This document shows positions 8,512-16,724 of a stretch of DNA of 32,417 nucleotides, piece after piece. Position 1 is the stretch's first letter. Each line of letters starts with the position of its first letter. Origin of the DNA: Candidatus Yanofskybacteria bacterium RIFCSPHIGHO2_01_FULL_44_24 (lineage in GTDB: Bacteria > Patescibacteriota > Minisyncoccia > 2-02-FULL-40-12 > GWA2-44-9); assembly GCA_001794215.1 (NCBI GenBank), contig MGJK01000008.1, positions 1-32,417 of the forward strand, in the 5' to 3' direction. Under the pieces are notes generated by a model that saw nothing but the letters and a program-made list of their open reading frames with translations, ran no database searches and was not told where the DNA came from. The position numbers and the translations under genes are program-made.

Positions 8512-9948
8512 CTACCTGCTAAGCGTCGCCTCTGATGTATTCCCATACACGCCCATATTAACCCGTCCGCCGTTTGGTTGGGGTTCAAGAGAAAAATTAG
8601 ACTTAGGATTCCCGGCGTCAACGTGCGGCGAACCGGTTCGTTCATGATAATCTCCCGCTCTGGAATTCACGAACAGAGGATCGGCCGAAATATTACCATT
8701 TTTGCCGGTTGGGTCGTATTGAGTTTTTCCTGTTGGAAGTTTTGTTCCGAAATAATTTTGCCAAAACACCGGTGCGTATAATGTTTGCCAAGGACGATAT
8801 GCAGTAGTACTTTCAGTGAAAAGATAATCTCTCGTATTACGCCAGGTATTATTATATTGAATAGTAAAATCTGTCGGCTGTAGCAAATCGCAAACACCAG
8901 GACATATTACCCAAACACCGGCTTTCTCGTACTCGACAAAGGCATTGTTCTCAACAAGGGTTGATGGGTAGTCATAATATGGTGTGCCACCGCCAGGATT
9001 TATAAGTATGCCAAAATCTTGGTCTTTACCGCCAATAAATGTGTTATTTACAATCGCCGCCGGTTGATTGTACTGAACAAGCATTACACCCATATCAAGG
9101 TTTTTGAAAACATTGTTTTTGATCGTTGACAGTTGATACCATGGAGTCGAGTTAACCATTACGCCCGTAGATCCGCTTGCAGAATAAGCATTGTCAATGA
9201 TTCCTGTTTTTTGAACATAATCGGAAGTAATTGTAAAACCGCTAAGAGTGGGGATGTGATGCTCATATTTGCCGTCTCGATCTGAGTCTACAACTAAGGA
9301 AGAGAGCTCAATTACCGATCCCCATCCATCAAGACCCACGCCTGGGCCGCGGATAGTCGTCTTTGACGTTCCCGCGCCAATAAGACTTACTCCGCCTCCA
9401 GTAGAAATTTCCTCACGATATTCTCCGGGTCCCACATAAACTGTACTACCATGACAGGAAGCATCGAGAGCGGCCTGAATGTGCTGATAATCTTCTGGAA
9501 CACGAAGATTATTTCTACATCCGGTAAGAACTGGATATCCAACTCCAACAATTGGGTAAACCGTCACTGTCTGGTCTGGACTTACAGTCGATTTACCAGT
9601 TTTCGGATCAGTGGCAGTAATGCGAAAATGATACGTTCCCTCACCGATTCCCGTAAGATAGGCGCGATGTTTAACCGATCCCCATGATTCTCCGGAGACT
9701 AGGCCGTAAGACTCAGTTGCCCCATAATCCACTCTAGCAGTTGCCACAACATTTGTTGTCCAATAAATAACTGCCCAGCCCAAACGTGGTTGGGTGATAA
9801 TATCTGAAACTACAACTGAAGCTGTATTCGGTGGCGGAGATTTTTGAGATTCGCCGTTCTGGGCAAAAAGAAACCCCAAGAGCGCAACCGGAGCCATAAC
9901 CATTAACACAACGTGTCCATTCGCTTTAATTTTGTTTATCATAATCAT
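8512..9948 (-). CDS. secreted right-handed beta-helix protein
   Basis: First gene of the operon, 478 aa from the ATG at 9948 (six bases later, 9942, is also possible). After a hydrophobic N-terminal signal (VVLMVMAPVALLGFLFAQN) there is a Fn3/purple-acid-phosphatase-like strand pattern (WAVIYWTTNVVATARVDYG ... TYHFRITATD). Then comes a parallel beta-helix beginning VPEDYQHIQAALDA and VYVGPGEYREEI, as in pectate-lyase-like and DUF1565-type proteins, with many 'NN.F' turns (IKNNVFKNL, IVNNTFIGG, VENNAFVEY). The C-terminal end (AGDYHERTGSPHVDAGNP, NMGVYGNT) is the typical close of such helices. Polysaccharide binding or cleavage is suggested by the fold, but I see no certain catalytic residues. 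An extended -10 box lies directly upstream. Confidence 0.75.
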   Translation of the reverse strand: MIMINKIKANGHVVLMVMAPVALLGFLFAQNGESQKSPPPNTASVVVSDIITQPRLGWAVIYWTTNVVATARVDYGATESYGLVSGESWGSVKHRAYLTGIGEGTYHFRITATDPKTGKSTVSPDQTVTVYPIVGVGYPVLTGCRNNLRVPEDYQHIQAALDASCHGSTVYVGPGEYREEISTGGGVSLIGAGTSKTTIRGPGVGLDGWGSVIELSSLVVDSDRDGKYEHHIPTLSGFTITSDYVQKTGIIDNAYSASGSTGVMVNSTPWYQLSTIKNNVFKNLDMGVMLVQYNQPAAIVNNTFIGGKDQDFGILINPGGGTPYYDYPSTLVENNAFVEYEKAGVWVICPGVCDLLQPTDFTIQYNNTWRNTRDYLFTESTTAYRPWQTLYAPVFWQNYFGTKLPTGKTQYDPTGKNGNISADPLFVNSRAGDYHERTGSPHVDAGNPKSNFSLEPQPNGGRVNMGVYGNTSEATLSR

Positions 9949-9949
9949 T

Positions 9950-9958
9950 ATTATACCA
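9950..9958 (-). promoter_or_regulatory. extended -10 box of the secreted-protein operon
   Basis: The minus strand reads TGGTATAAT, a perfect TATAAT preceded by the TGn extension, with no good -35 at 17-18 bp. The predicted start of transcription, about 7 nt downstream, falls on or beside the second in-frame ATG (9942), so the message may be leaderless. Supports the view that the six genes 9948 to 2685 form one transcription unit. Confidence 0.5.
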
Positions 9959-10029
9959 CCTGACAGCATAAGCAACGAGGATAGTTGTCAACATTTAGGC
10001 GATGGTAGGAAGGATGCTATGCCCTGCTT

Positions 10030-10620
10030 TTAGAATGCTCCCCGTATTTTAGAGTGTTCGTTTAAATGCGTCCCTAAATCAATAAATGTTTTTATAACGA
10101 CAAAAACAATCAAAGCACCTTGAACTAACCCATAATTAAGTAAAAGCAAACCACCGACAACAATAGAAAAGTGCAGAACCAGTAGTCTTTGCAACGGCGC
10201 CTTGAATTGTTGTTTGGTCGTTGTCAAAAGAAATTCTTTTTTGCCAATAAAATTATAGAAGTAGGATATGCCGTGGCTGATTAACAAAGCTGGAACTGTC
10301 ATCAAAATTAATCTGCCCGCTATTGGCCCAATATCGTTTGCCATGGCATTTACAATCATAATAATGGTCGCGATATATATGATGAGAGCGAGAATCCACA
10401 TTTTTATAAAATTAATAACCGGGCGAGAAGAAAAGGATCCTGTAATCTTTCTCAATTTGAGAATATTATAAAAACCGACGATCCCGCTTTCAAGCCAATA
10501 CAAAAATAGCAATGAAAAAAAATTATATTGCGATAACCAAAATAAGGGCAATGTATTCGCCGCTACAAGAGAAATTACAGCCAACAAGTTACTGCTTAAA
10601 CCAGTTAAATTCTTTGTCAT
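10030..10620 (-). CDS. DUF6498-type integral membrane protein
   Basis: A 196-aa polytopic membrane protein with about five to six hydrophobic helices. The pattern 'LLFLYWLESGIVGFYNILKL' in the first third and 'HFSIVVGGLLLL ... IKTFIDLGTHLNEH' at the end matches the DUF6498 family, whose members share LLYWLE and K-T-x-x-D-L-x-x-H-x-x-EH motifs. Function of the family is unknown. The ATG lies inside the 3' end of the metallopeptidase gene (32-bp overlap), so the two are co-transcribed and may be translationally coupled. About 80 bp separate its end from the start of the next minus-strand gene, which has its own -10 element. Confidence 0.7.
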   Translation of the reverse strand: MTKNLTGLSSNLLAVISLVAANTLPLFWLSQYNFFSLLFLYWLESGIVGFYNILKLRKITGSFSSRPVINFIKMWILALIIYIATIIMIVNAMANDIGPIAGRLILMTVPALLISHGISYFYNFIGKKEFLLTTTKQQFKAPLQRLLVLHFSIVVGGLLLLNYGLVQGALIVFVVIKTFIDLGTHLNEHSKIRGAF

Positions 10621-12514
10621 TTACTATAAAAATAGAGTCCCATTTATAGCCCCGCGACTCAAATTCACTTGGTGTCAGGCTTAAATGACGTTTCGAATGA
10701 GAATCGTCCACTTCCCAAACTCTAAAATCGCCTTTTTTAATTACAAGACTACTGACCGCATATTGAGCAAGCTGGGTTAGGCTTATTTCTTTTATATTTT
10801 CCCATTGAAAATGTCCGTACATATTCATAATTTCCGGCGACTGAATCCAACGAACATATCGTCCATTAACTACATATACCTTTGATTGCCCAATCACTCT
10901 GATTAAATCCCCGTTGTTTATTTTAATTACCGCTTGAGTATTAGTTTTAATAATCGGAGTTGCCGTGGGAGTAATGGTTGGAGTAATAAAAAAGATTGTC
11001 GGCGAGGGTGATGGTAGCGGTAATGGAAGAATCGGGGATGATATAACAGACGGGAACGGAGACGGTAAATAAGATATAGATGGAGAAGGAGTTGTGTTTT
11101 GACCAACGATGTTAGATATTTTGACAATAACCGGCGTTGATACACCAATATTATCACTACTATCATATACTTTAGCCATTATTGAATGGGTAGAGCCTGG
11201 GCTAAGTACCATTGGGTTCCAATTTTCATCAAAAGATATATTTCCAGCCCTCGGATTAACGGATAATAGTTTAAAAATCTTTCCGTCAATATAAAATTCA
11301 ACTCTTTTGACGACTGCGAAGGTTTGAATTTCAACTCCGAGAGTTACCATGTCGTTTCCCACAACATCACCGTTTTTGACGCGAGAAATTGTAACAACTG
11401 AGGGGATAGTTTCAGCGTATGTTTGCAAATTTTTTCTAAGAAAATTTATCGAAACAGCGTTAAAATACTCAACAGAAGAACTAGTCATAGTGCTCTGTTC
11501 CGATGAACGATACCAGTTGGGATAGGTACATCCTTGAATGCAGGCAGCTCCAGCTACTCCCTGCCAATCCGTACAAGCAGAACTCATGCAACAATTATTG
11601 TAACAGACGTTTTCAACCGGCCCATCTTGGCTTTGGCTTACATATTCATCGGCTAATCCAAAAGCATGAGCTAATTCATGAACGAAAACTTTTTCTCCGC
11701 TATTAATCTGATAATTGGAATAAACAGCAATGGTGCCATTGCTACAAGCCCATCCAAACCCATTTGCTATGACTACAATTTTGTCGAATGGCACACCGGC
11801 TTGATTAACCGCCGTTTCAACCAATGGAGTATAACAATTGGCGCCAGTTTCTCCACCGGATGATTTGGGCTGACAGCCAAAATCACCAAGATGATCAACG
11901 TAGTGAAATGCTATTTTTGATGAAAATTCATTAAACGGCTGGCGAGACAAGAGATAACTTTTGGCAATTTCGATATCCTGATGAAAGGTATTAATATCGC
12001 TATATCTGTCGCCAATAAAAGTAATGTCTATCAAGCCAGGTTGCCCCTTGGGGTGGGGTCCGTTATCGGCCGTAATAATTCTTGTTGCCTTAAGGCAATT
12101 ATTACTTTCGTTGCTTTCGACAATCATGTTTTCAAAGTCAACACAGAGTTCGATGATGTGAAGACCAGTGGTAGCAGACCAGGCGTCAGGCCACGAAATT
12201 GCCACTCTTTCACCTGGCGCCAGTGATTTTATCTCCTTAATGGGGAATGTCTGATCCCAAGAACCATCGAATCCGTTATCAATCCGCAAACGTGCAAAAA
12301 AAGACGGCGATTGTCCGCCTGTATTTTTATTTTCCACGATGCCGTCAAAACTTATTGTATCACCAATATAGAATCCTCCGGTCATGCCAGCATACTTTAC
12401 CCATAAATCAGGTGTTGATATTGCAGCTAAAGCCCACGGAACAACTAACCGTGCTGCATAAATAAAAATTATGAAAATAATGGCAACATAGAATCGGGAT
12501 AGATTTTTTTTCAT
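10589..12514 (-). CDS. secreted M64-like zinc metallopeptidase with CARDB domain
   Basis: A 641-aa exported protein. Residues 1-31 are a signal peptide. Residues about 34-147 are a CARDB-type adhesion domain. Residues about 160-350 look like an IgA-peptidase M64 domain: LIDITFIGDRYSD, then the zinc motif HELAHAFGLADEY with H279, E280 and H283. It is followed by a cysteine-rich insert (ENVCYNNCCMSSACTDW) that probably carries disulfides. Residues about 370-465 form an Ig-like domain. A Pro/Ser/Thr linker leads to a C-terminal module (about 535-641, GDLIRVIGQSKVYVVNGRY ... IVNDKEFNWF) shared with the 895-aa wall protein. A GGAG Shine-Dalgarno precedes the ATG. M64 peptidases cleave extracellular proteins; the target here is unknown. 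Confidence 0.8.
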   Translation of the reverse strand: MKKNLSRFYVAIIFIIFIYAARLVVPWALAAISTPDLWVKYAGMTGGFYIGDTISFDGIVENKNTGGQSPSFFARLRIDNGFDGSWDQTFPIKEIKSLAPGERVAISWPDAWSATTGLHIIELCVDFENMIVESNESNNCLKATRIITADNGPHPKGQPGLIDITFIGDRYSDINTFHQDIEIAKSYLLSRQPFNEFSSKIAFHYVDHLGDFGCQPKSSGGETGANCYTPLVETAVNQAGVPFDKIVVIANGFGWACSNGTIAVYSNYQINSGEKVFVHELAHAFGLADEYVSQSQDGPVENVCYNNCCMSSACTDWQGVAGAACIQGCTYPNWYRSSEQSTMTSSSVEYFNAVSINFLRKNLQTYAETIPSVVTISRVKNGDVVGNDMVTLGVEIQTFAVVKRVEFYIDGKIFKLLSVNPRAGNISFDENWNPMVLSPGSTHSIMAKVYDSSDNIGVSTPVIVKISNIVGQNTTPSPSISYLPSPFPSVISSPILPLPLPSPSPTIFFITPTITPTATPIIKTNTQAVIKINNGDLIRVIGQSKVYVVNGRYVRWIQSPEIMNMYGHFQWENIKEISLTQLAQYAVSSLVIKKGDFRVWEVDDSHSKRHLSLTPSEFESRGYKWDSIFIVNDKEFNWFKQ

Positions 12515-12537
12515 ATCTCCATTTTACACTTTTTCAG

Positions 12538-12547
12538 GACTTAAGTC
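12538..12547. promoter_or_regulatory. GACTTAAGTC palindrome upstream of the recombinase
   Basis: A perfect 10-bp palindrome lies in the divergent region between the metallopeptidase start (12514) and the recombinase. Its position would suit an operator or part of a recombinase binding site, but nothing else in the sequence supports a specific role. Confidence 0.2.
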
Positions 12548-12648
12548 AGGGTCTGGACTTCATGGGCGAGTTGCGTCATCCCTTGTGTATGGAAAACATA
12601 CAAAAACAAGGAGATTCGGGGGTTTCTGGGGCATCTTTAGAGGCTTCT

Positions 12649-13920
12649 ATGCGTTACTGCCTCTATGCCCGTAAATCAAGCGAATCAGAGGAGAAACAGG
12701 CTCTCTCCATCGATTCGCAGATCAAGGAGATGCTAGCGATAGCCCAAAGAGATAGTCTCTATGTCGCTGACATATACAGAGAATCACATTCGGCAAAGGA
12801 CTGTGGCCAACGTCCAGTTTTTAACAAGCTCCTGACAGAAGTTAGGGCCGGCAGATTCAATGGGATCATGGCCTGGCATCCGGACCGCTTGAGTCGAAAT
12901 GCCGGTGACTTAGGCGCGGTCGTGGATCTTCTGGATCAGAAAAGATTAGTTGAGATCAGAACTTATGGTCAAAGATTTACCAATAATCCAAGCGAGAAAT
13001 TTCTTCTGATGATCTTGGGTGCCCAGGGGAAACTAGAGAATGACAATAAGAGCGTCAATGTCCAACGAGGACTTAAAACAAAATGTGAATTAGGACTATG
13101 GCCATCAGTAGCTCCGACCGGTTATATAAACTCAAAGAATGTAGATGAAAAAGGTGTCGTCTATATAGACTCGCAAAGAGCTCCGATTATTAAGAAAATG
13201 TTTGAAAAAGTCGTCTATGAAGACTATAGCGGCAGAAAGCTGTTCTATTGGCTAAAAAATGATATAAACTTCAGGGTAAAATCAGGCAAGCATCTTACCC
13301 TAAGTAATATATTCATGATACTGAAAAATACATTTTATTACGGAATGTATGAATACCCAAGAAATAGTGGAAAATGGTTTAAGGGTAAACATGAACCGAT
13401 AATTTCGAAGGAGCTGTTTGATATGGCCAGAGAAAAGCTCGAAAGATCACCGATTAGAGTAGAGAACAAGGAATTTGCCTTCACTAAATTGATGAAATGC
13501 GGACTATGCGGATCGGGCATATCGGCTGATGAGAAATTCAAAAGACAACAAAACGGCAATGTTCACCGGTACGTATATTACGGCTGCTGTAAATTTTATG
13601 ACAAGCAATGCAAGTGCGGGTACATCCGGGAAGAAGATCTGGTTAAACAATTAGAGGCCATGCTCGATAGCCTGGACCTAGACGAAATCGGGATGAAAGA
13701 ACATCTTAAATCCGAGGTTGAGAGATACAAGAAATTCCAATCGGGAGTATTGGGCATAAAAGATAAAATCAAAGTTGCGGATATTGAGATAAGGAATTAC
13801 GCCAAATATGTTTTAAGGGAAGGTACTAATTTTGAAAAACGGGAGTTGCTGTCATGTCTAAAAAGCAAATTAGTAATGCAAAACAAAGTACTAAGTTTTG
13901 ATGGCTCAGTAAGACGATAA
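12649..13920 (+). CDS. large serine recombinase
   Basis: 423 aa from the ATG at 12649, which has a GAGG Shine-Dalgarno 5-6 bp upstream and begins directly with the catalytic domain (MRYCLYARKSSESEEKQ). Longer in-frame starts at 12562 and 12589 would add a tail without family resemblance. Residues about 1-140 are the resolvase-type catalytic domain with the ARKSS serine motif and the HPDRLSRN arginine motif. Residues about 150-280 fit the recombinase domain. A zinc ribbon follows (KCGLCGSG ... CKFYDKQCKCGY), then a C-terminal coiled region. This is the layout of phage integrases and mobile-element recombinases that insert by att-site exchange. A terminator follows at once and tRNA-Gln lies about 100 bp beyond. 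It probably belongs to an integrated element; no att core was identified. Confidence 0.85.
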   Translation: MRYCLYARKSSESEEKQALSIDSQIKEMLAIAQRDSLYVADIYRESHSAKDCGQRPVFNKLLTEVRAGRFNGIMAWHPDRLSRNAGDLGAVVDLLDQKRLVEIRTYGQRFTNNPSEKFLLMILGAQGKLENDNKSVNVQRGLKTKCELGLWPSVAPTGYINSKNVDEKGVVYIDSQRAPIIKKMFEKVVYEDYSGRKLFYWLKNDINFRVKSGKHLTLSNIFMILKNTFYYGMYEYPRNSGKWFKGKHEPIISKELFDMAREKLERSPIRVENKEFAFTKLMKCGLCGSGISADEKFKRQQNGNVHRYVYYGCCKFYDKQCKCGYIREEDLVKQLEAMLDSLDLDEIGMKEHLKSEVERYKKFQSGVLGIKDKIKVADIEIRNYAKYVLREGTNFEKRELLSCLKSKLVMQNKVLSFDGSVRR

Positions 13921-13933
13921 AAGATAGAGCCAA

Positions 13934-13963
13934 CATAAAAACCACCTTTCGGTGGTTTTTATG
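13934..13963 (+). terminator. recombinase terminator
   Basis: Perfect 13-bp stem (13934-13946 with 13951-13963) closed by a TTTC loop; the 3' arm contains a run of five T. It begins 13 bp after the recombinase stop codon. Classical intrinsic terminator geometry. Confidence 0.85.
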
Positions 13964-14057
13964 TCTTGAATACGGCGCTCAGCCGGTATGACGTGGCGGG
14001 AAAAGTATCATGTGATGGCGCGACCCGTCGTGGTCGCAAGAACCTATCACAGGACTG

Positions 14058-14128
14058 CTGCGGGGCTAGGATTCGAACCTAGATTCCATGATTCAGAGTC
14101 ATGTATCCTACCGTTAGATGACCCCGCA
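14058..14128 (-). tRNA. tRNA-Gln(CTG)
   Basis: The minus strand folds as a full cloverleaf: acceptor TGCGGGG/CCCCGCA, anticodon stem CATGA/TCATG around loop CTCTGAA (anticodon CTG, codon CAG), and T arm CTAGG/CCTAG around a normal TTCGAAT loop. The discriminator is G, as is usual for glutamine. CCA is not encoded (CAG follows), so it would be added by the CCA enzyme. It lies between the recombinase terminator and a REP-like hairpin. Confidence 0.92.
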
Positions 14129-14150
14129 AAGAAATAAACAATCACTGTTT

Positions 14151-14196
14151 GCGGGGTCATCCTGAGGCTAACTGTAGCCGTAGGACGATCCCGCAA
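14151..14196. repeat. REP-like imperfect palindrome beside tRNA-Gln
   Basis: A 46-nt imperfect inverted repeat: arms TGCGGGGTCATCCT and AGGACGATCCCGCA (two mismatches) continue into GGCTA/TAGCC around a 4-nt loop. The GTCATCCTGAG core is of the kind seen in dispersed bacterial palindromes. Its first 12 nt (TGCGGGGTCATC) are identical to the first 12 nt of the neighbouring tRNA-Gln, in inverted orientation, 22 bp away. It abuts the ftsX terminator. Confidence 0.5.
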
Positions 14197-14230
14197 AATA
14201 AAACAGACCATCAAGTCTGTTTTATTTTGC
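14193..14230 (-). terminator. prfB-ftsE-ftsX operon terminator
   Basis: A perfect 16-bp stem (14193-14208 with 14215-14230) around a 6-nt loop, 18 bp past the ftsX stop codon; the 3' arm on the minus strand is T rich. Marks the end of the cell-division operon. Confidence 0.8.
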
Positions 14231-14248
14231 CACATAAAGAGCGCTTTT

Positions 14249-15157
14249 TCAAATCTTCAAAAATCTCTTGATCGCCACGAAACTTGAGGTTGCACCTAGA
14301 ATAATTCCGGCTGTAAATATCAGGGCTACATACTGAAAAATATTTGAGACAAAATAACTGAAAAGGGCCACGCCAGGCATTAACTGACCGACCTTGGGAG
14401 AGACGAGATAAATCGAGGGATAAAAGAGTGCGGTCGTGATTAAGGCGGCAAAGACGCCGTACAAGGCTCCTTCCACAAGAAATGGGGCTTTAATGTGCCA
14501 GTTGGAGCCTCCGACTAACTTCATAATCTCTATCTCTTGGCGCTGATTATAGATGGTCAGGCGGATAGTATTGAAAGTTACCAAAACAGCGACAAGAGCC
14601 AAGGCAACGGTAACAATGAGTCCCCAATTCTGCAGGCCTCCGGAAATACTTTCAATTCTTGATATAACCTGCTCGTTCTCATAAAAATTTATTTTATCGA
14701 TCAGGCTTCTGAATTTGTTCGCCTCAAGAAAACCGACGATCGAAGCATACTGAGAAGAATTCTCGGCCTTAATATTCAGCGCGGGCTGAAGAGGATTGAA
14801 ATCAAGCTCGCCTAAGGATTCCTGAATAAGGGCATCCCCGGCATGCTTGGCTTTAAATTCCTCAAGCGCCTGATCCTTAGAAATATAGCTGACCCCCCGT
14901 ACTTCGTTTAGATTTTCCAACTCACCCCGAACGCTTAAAATCTCTTCTTCCGATGCATCGGCCTTAAAATAAGCCGTAACATCTACTTTTTCCTGAAGAA
15001 TATCAACGATCTTAGAAGAGACAAAATTCACCCCCATCAGCGCAGAAAAAAGAACAAGCACAAGAACCATTACCCCGGTGGTTCCGAGGGTCAGATAGCT
15101 GTTCCGTTTAAAATTGGTCCAGCCAGTTTTCCAAATTCGTTTTAATCCGGCCTTCAT
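14249..15157 (-). CDS. ftsX: cell-division protein FtsX
   Basis: 302 aa, normal length. It is the membrane partner of FtsE; the complex couples cytoplasmic ATP hydrolysis to activation of peptidoglycan hydrolases at the division site. Topology is as expected: a cytoplasmic N-terminal amphipathic start (MKAGLKRIWKTGWTNFKRNSY), TM1 at about 22-45, an exterior domain to about 165 with DVTAYFKADASEEEI and VSYISKDQALEEF, then three C-terminal TM helices flanking the cytoplasmic loop IYNQRQEIEIMKLVGGSNWHI. That motif, 'R-x-E-I-x-I-M-x-L-V-G', is the FtsX/MacB signature. It is preceded by ftsE (59-bp AT-rich gap) and ends in TGA, showing that UGA is a stop codon here. Confidence 0.95.
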   Translation of the reverse strand: MKAGLKRIWKTGWTNFKRNSYLTLGTTGVMVLVLVLFSALMGVNFVSSKIVDILQEKVDVTAYFKADASEEEILSVRGELENLNEVRGVSYISKDQALEEFKAKHAGDALIQESLGELDFNPLQPALNIKAENSSQYASIVGFLEANKFRSLIDKINFYENEQVISRIESISGGLQNWGLIVTVALALVAVLVTFNTIRLTIYNQRQEIEIMKLVGGSNWHIKAPFLVEGALYGVFAALITTALFYPSIYLVSPKVGQLMPGVALFSYFVSNIFQYVALIFTAGIILGATSSFVAIKRFLKI

Positions 15158-15216
15158 GATGTTTAGAAATTAGTAATTGAAAATTAGAAATTGCATCTAA
15201 GATTCGCTGCTGAATT

Positions 15217-15900
15217 TTAGATGATGTACTTGCCCTGCTCTATCTGGTCTCTTACTACCTTTCCCCTCTCCATACTGATAACTCTTTTACCGACATGATT
15301 TACTATCTCGCGATTATGAGTGGCAAGAATGACCGTCGTTCCGATCTCGTTGATTTTCATCAGTAATTTTACCACATCATAGCTATTTACCAAGTCTAAA
15401 TTCCCAGTCGGCTCGTCAGCCAATATGATCTTGGGCCGATGGATCAGGGCTCGGGCAATTGCCAATCTCTGACGCTCTCCTCCGGACATCTGATGCGGAA
15501 AACTCTTGGTCTTATCGTTGAGGCCGACAACCGACAAGACCTTGGGAACGGTCTCCTCGATCTCCTCAACCGGAGCTCCGCAAACCTCTAAAGCAAAGGC
15601 GACGTTCTCAAATGCATTCTTGCTGGTTAATAGCTTAAAGTCCTGAAAAATGGTTCCTATTTTCCTGCGCAGAAAGGGTACTTCATTCCCGGAAATCTGC
15701 GATAAATCGACTCCGTCCACCATTACCTCTCCCCGACTGGGCGTTATCTCCCGCGTCAGTAATCTCAAAAGAGTAGATTTGCCCGCTCCCGACGGTCCTA
15801 CTATCGAAACGAACTCGCCGTCTTTAATCTGCAAATTGACTCCGTCCAAAGCCATGAAATCGTTGTCATAAATTGTGAAAACTTCTTTAAATTGAATCAA
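15217..15900 (-). CDS. ftsE: cell-division ATP-binding protein FtsE
   Basis: 227 aa, the usual length for this ABC ATPase. All motifs are present: Walker A GPSGAGKST (about residues 35-43), Q-loop GTIFQDFKLL, ABC signature MSGGERQRLAIARAL, Walker B IILADEPTGNLD, and the switch histidine in ILATHNREI. It energises FtsX at the septum. It is the middle gene of prfB-ftsE-ftsX, a gene order widely conserved in bacteria, lying 77 bp after prfB; the gap is filled with AT-rich direct repeats rather than a recognisable promoter. Confidence 0.95.
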   Translation of the reverse strand: MIQFKEVFTIYDNDFMALDGVNLQIKDGEFVSIVGPSGAGKSTLLRLLTREITPSRGEVMVDGVDLSQISGNEVPFLRRKIGTIFQDFKLLTSKNAFENVAFALEVCGAPVEEIEETVPKVLSVVGLNDKTKSFPHQMSGGERQRLAIARALIHRPKIILADEPTGNLDLVNSYDVVKLLMKINEIGTTVILATHNREIVNHVGKRVISMERGKVVRDQIEQGKYII

Positions 15901-15977
15901 GTCAGTTTATTAAGTTTATAAAGTTTTAAAGTTTATAAAGCTCTGACCTTACAAACATTATGAACTTTACGAACTTT
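15901..15977. repeat. AT-rich direct repeats between prfB and ftsE
   Basis: The 77-bp gap contains AAGTTTATAAAG twice in the left half and, on the right, degenerate AAGTTCGTAAAGTTC-type units on the opposite strand. It resembles simple-repeat spacers that recur elsewhere in the window (15160-15200, 19088-19156). No gene or terminator is seen in it. Confidence 0.5.
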
Positions 15978-16718
15978 TTACTTGCCGTCTGCAACGGCAA
16001 TAAATTTATCCAAATCTCCGTCCAAAACCTTATCGGGCTGGGATGACTTCACTCCGGTCCTATGATCCTTGACCATCTGATAAGGGTTAAGGACATAAGA
16101 CCTAATCTGACTCCCCCATTCAATTGAGCCGGGGCGATTCTCAGATTTTAATTCCGACAGCTCTTTAATCTTGGCTTCTTCCATTTTCTGAGCTAAGCGG
16201 GAATAAAGTATATGAATCGCCTTCTCTTTATTTTGAGCCTGGGAACGCTCCGACTGCACCGCCACGGCGATACCGGTCGGAATATGGGTAACCCTGACTG
16301 CGGTCTCAAGCTTATTGACGTTCTGGCCTCCCGGACCAGACGATCTGAACGTATCAAATTTTAAATCGCTCGGATTCACCTTGATCTCCTTTGAAATTAT
16401 TTCCGGCAAAACCTCCACCAAGGCAAACGAGGTGTGGCGAAGACTCTTAGCTGAAAACGGAGATATCCTGACTAAACGATGAACACCGGCCTCTCCTTTC
16501 AATATACCATAAGGATCGTCGCCCGATATTTCGCAAATGGCGTTCTTGATCCCCTTCTGCTCTCCAAATGATTGATGAAGAACGTGGAAAGACCAGCCCT
16601 TCCGATTAGCATAGCGCTGGTACATTTTTAAAAGCATTCCGGCCCAATCCTGAGCATCCACCCCTCCTGCACCGGAATATATGTATAGCAGGGCTTTGTT
16701 TTTATCGTACTCAAACAC
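15978..16718 (-). CDS. prfB: peptide chain release factor 2 lacking domain 1
   Basis: 246 aa against about 330-370 in typical RF2. The codon-reading motif SPF (86-88) and the peptidyl-hydrolysis motif GGQ (130-132, in [16 protein letters not shown]) are intact, and the C-terminal domain 4 is present. It should therefore read UGA/UAA and release peptides. The protein opens directly at domain 2 ([25 protein letters not shown]), so the helical domain 1 is missing. The start is GTG at 16718. An in-frame TAG lies immediately before it, and only 106 bp separate it from divergent ftsH, so there is no room for a missing N terminus or a programmed frameshift exon. First gene of prfB-ftsE-ftsX. A TTGAAA-18-TATAAT promoter ends 6 nt before the GTG, suggesting a leaderless message. 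Confidence 0.9.
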   Translation of the reverse strand: MFEYDKNKALLYIYSGAGGVDAQDWAGMLLKMYQRYANRKGWSFHVLHQSFGEQKGIKNAICEISGDDPYGILKGEAGVHRLVRISPFSAKSLRHTSFALVEVLPEIISKEIKVNPSDLKFDTFRSSGPGGQNVNKLETAVRVTHIPTGIAVAVQSERSQAQNKEKAIHILYSRLAQKMEEAKIKELSELKSENRPGSIEWGSQIRSYVLNPYQMVKDHRTGVKSSQPDKVLDGDLDKFIAVADGK

Positions 16719-16724
16719 CTACTT

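Noticed and set aside
12562..12648. N-terminal extension of the recombinase from 12562
   Set aside because: The added 29 residues have no resemblance to serine recombinases, while 12649 has a Shine-Dalgarno and starts directly at the catalytic domain.
14151..14196. A truncated tRNA gene next to tRNA-Gln
   Set aside because: It has acceptor-like ends but no anticodon or T arm; it is a simple imperfect palindrome.
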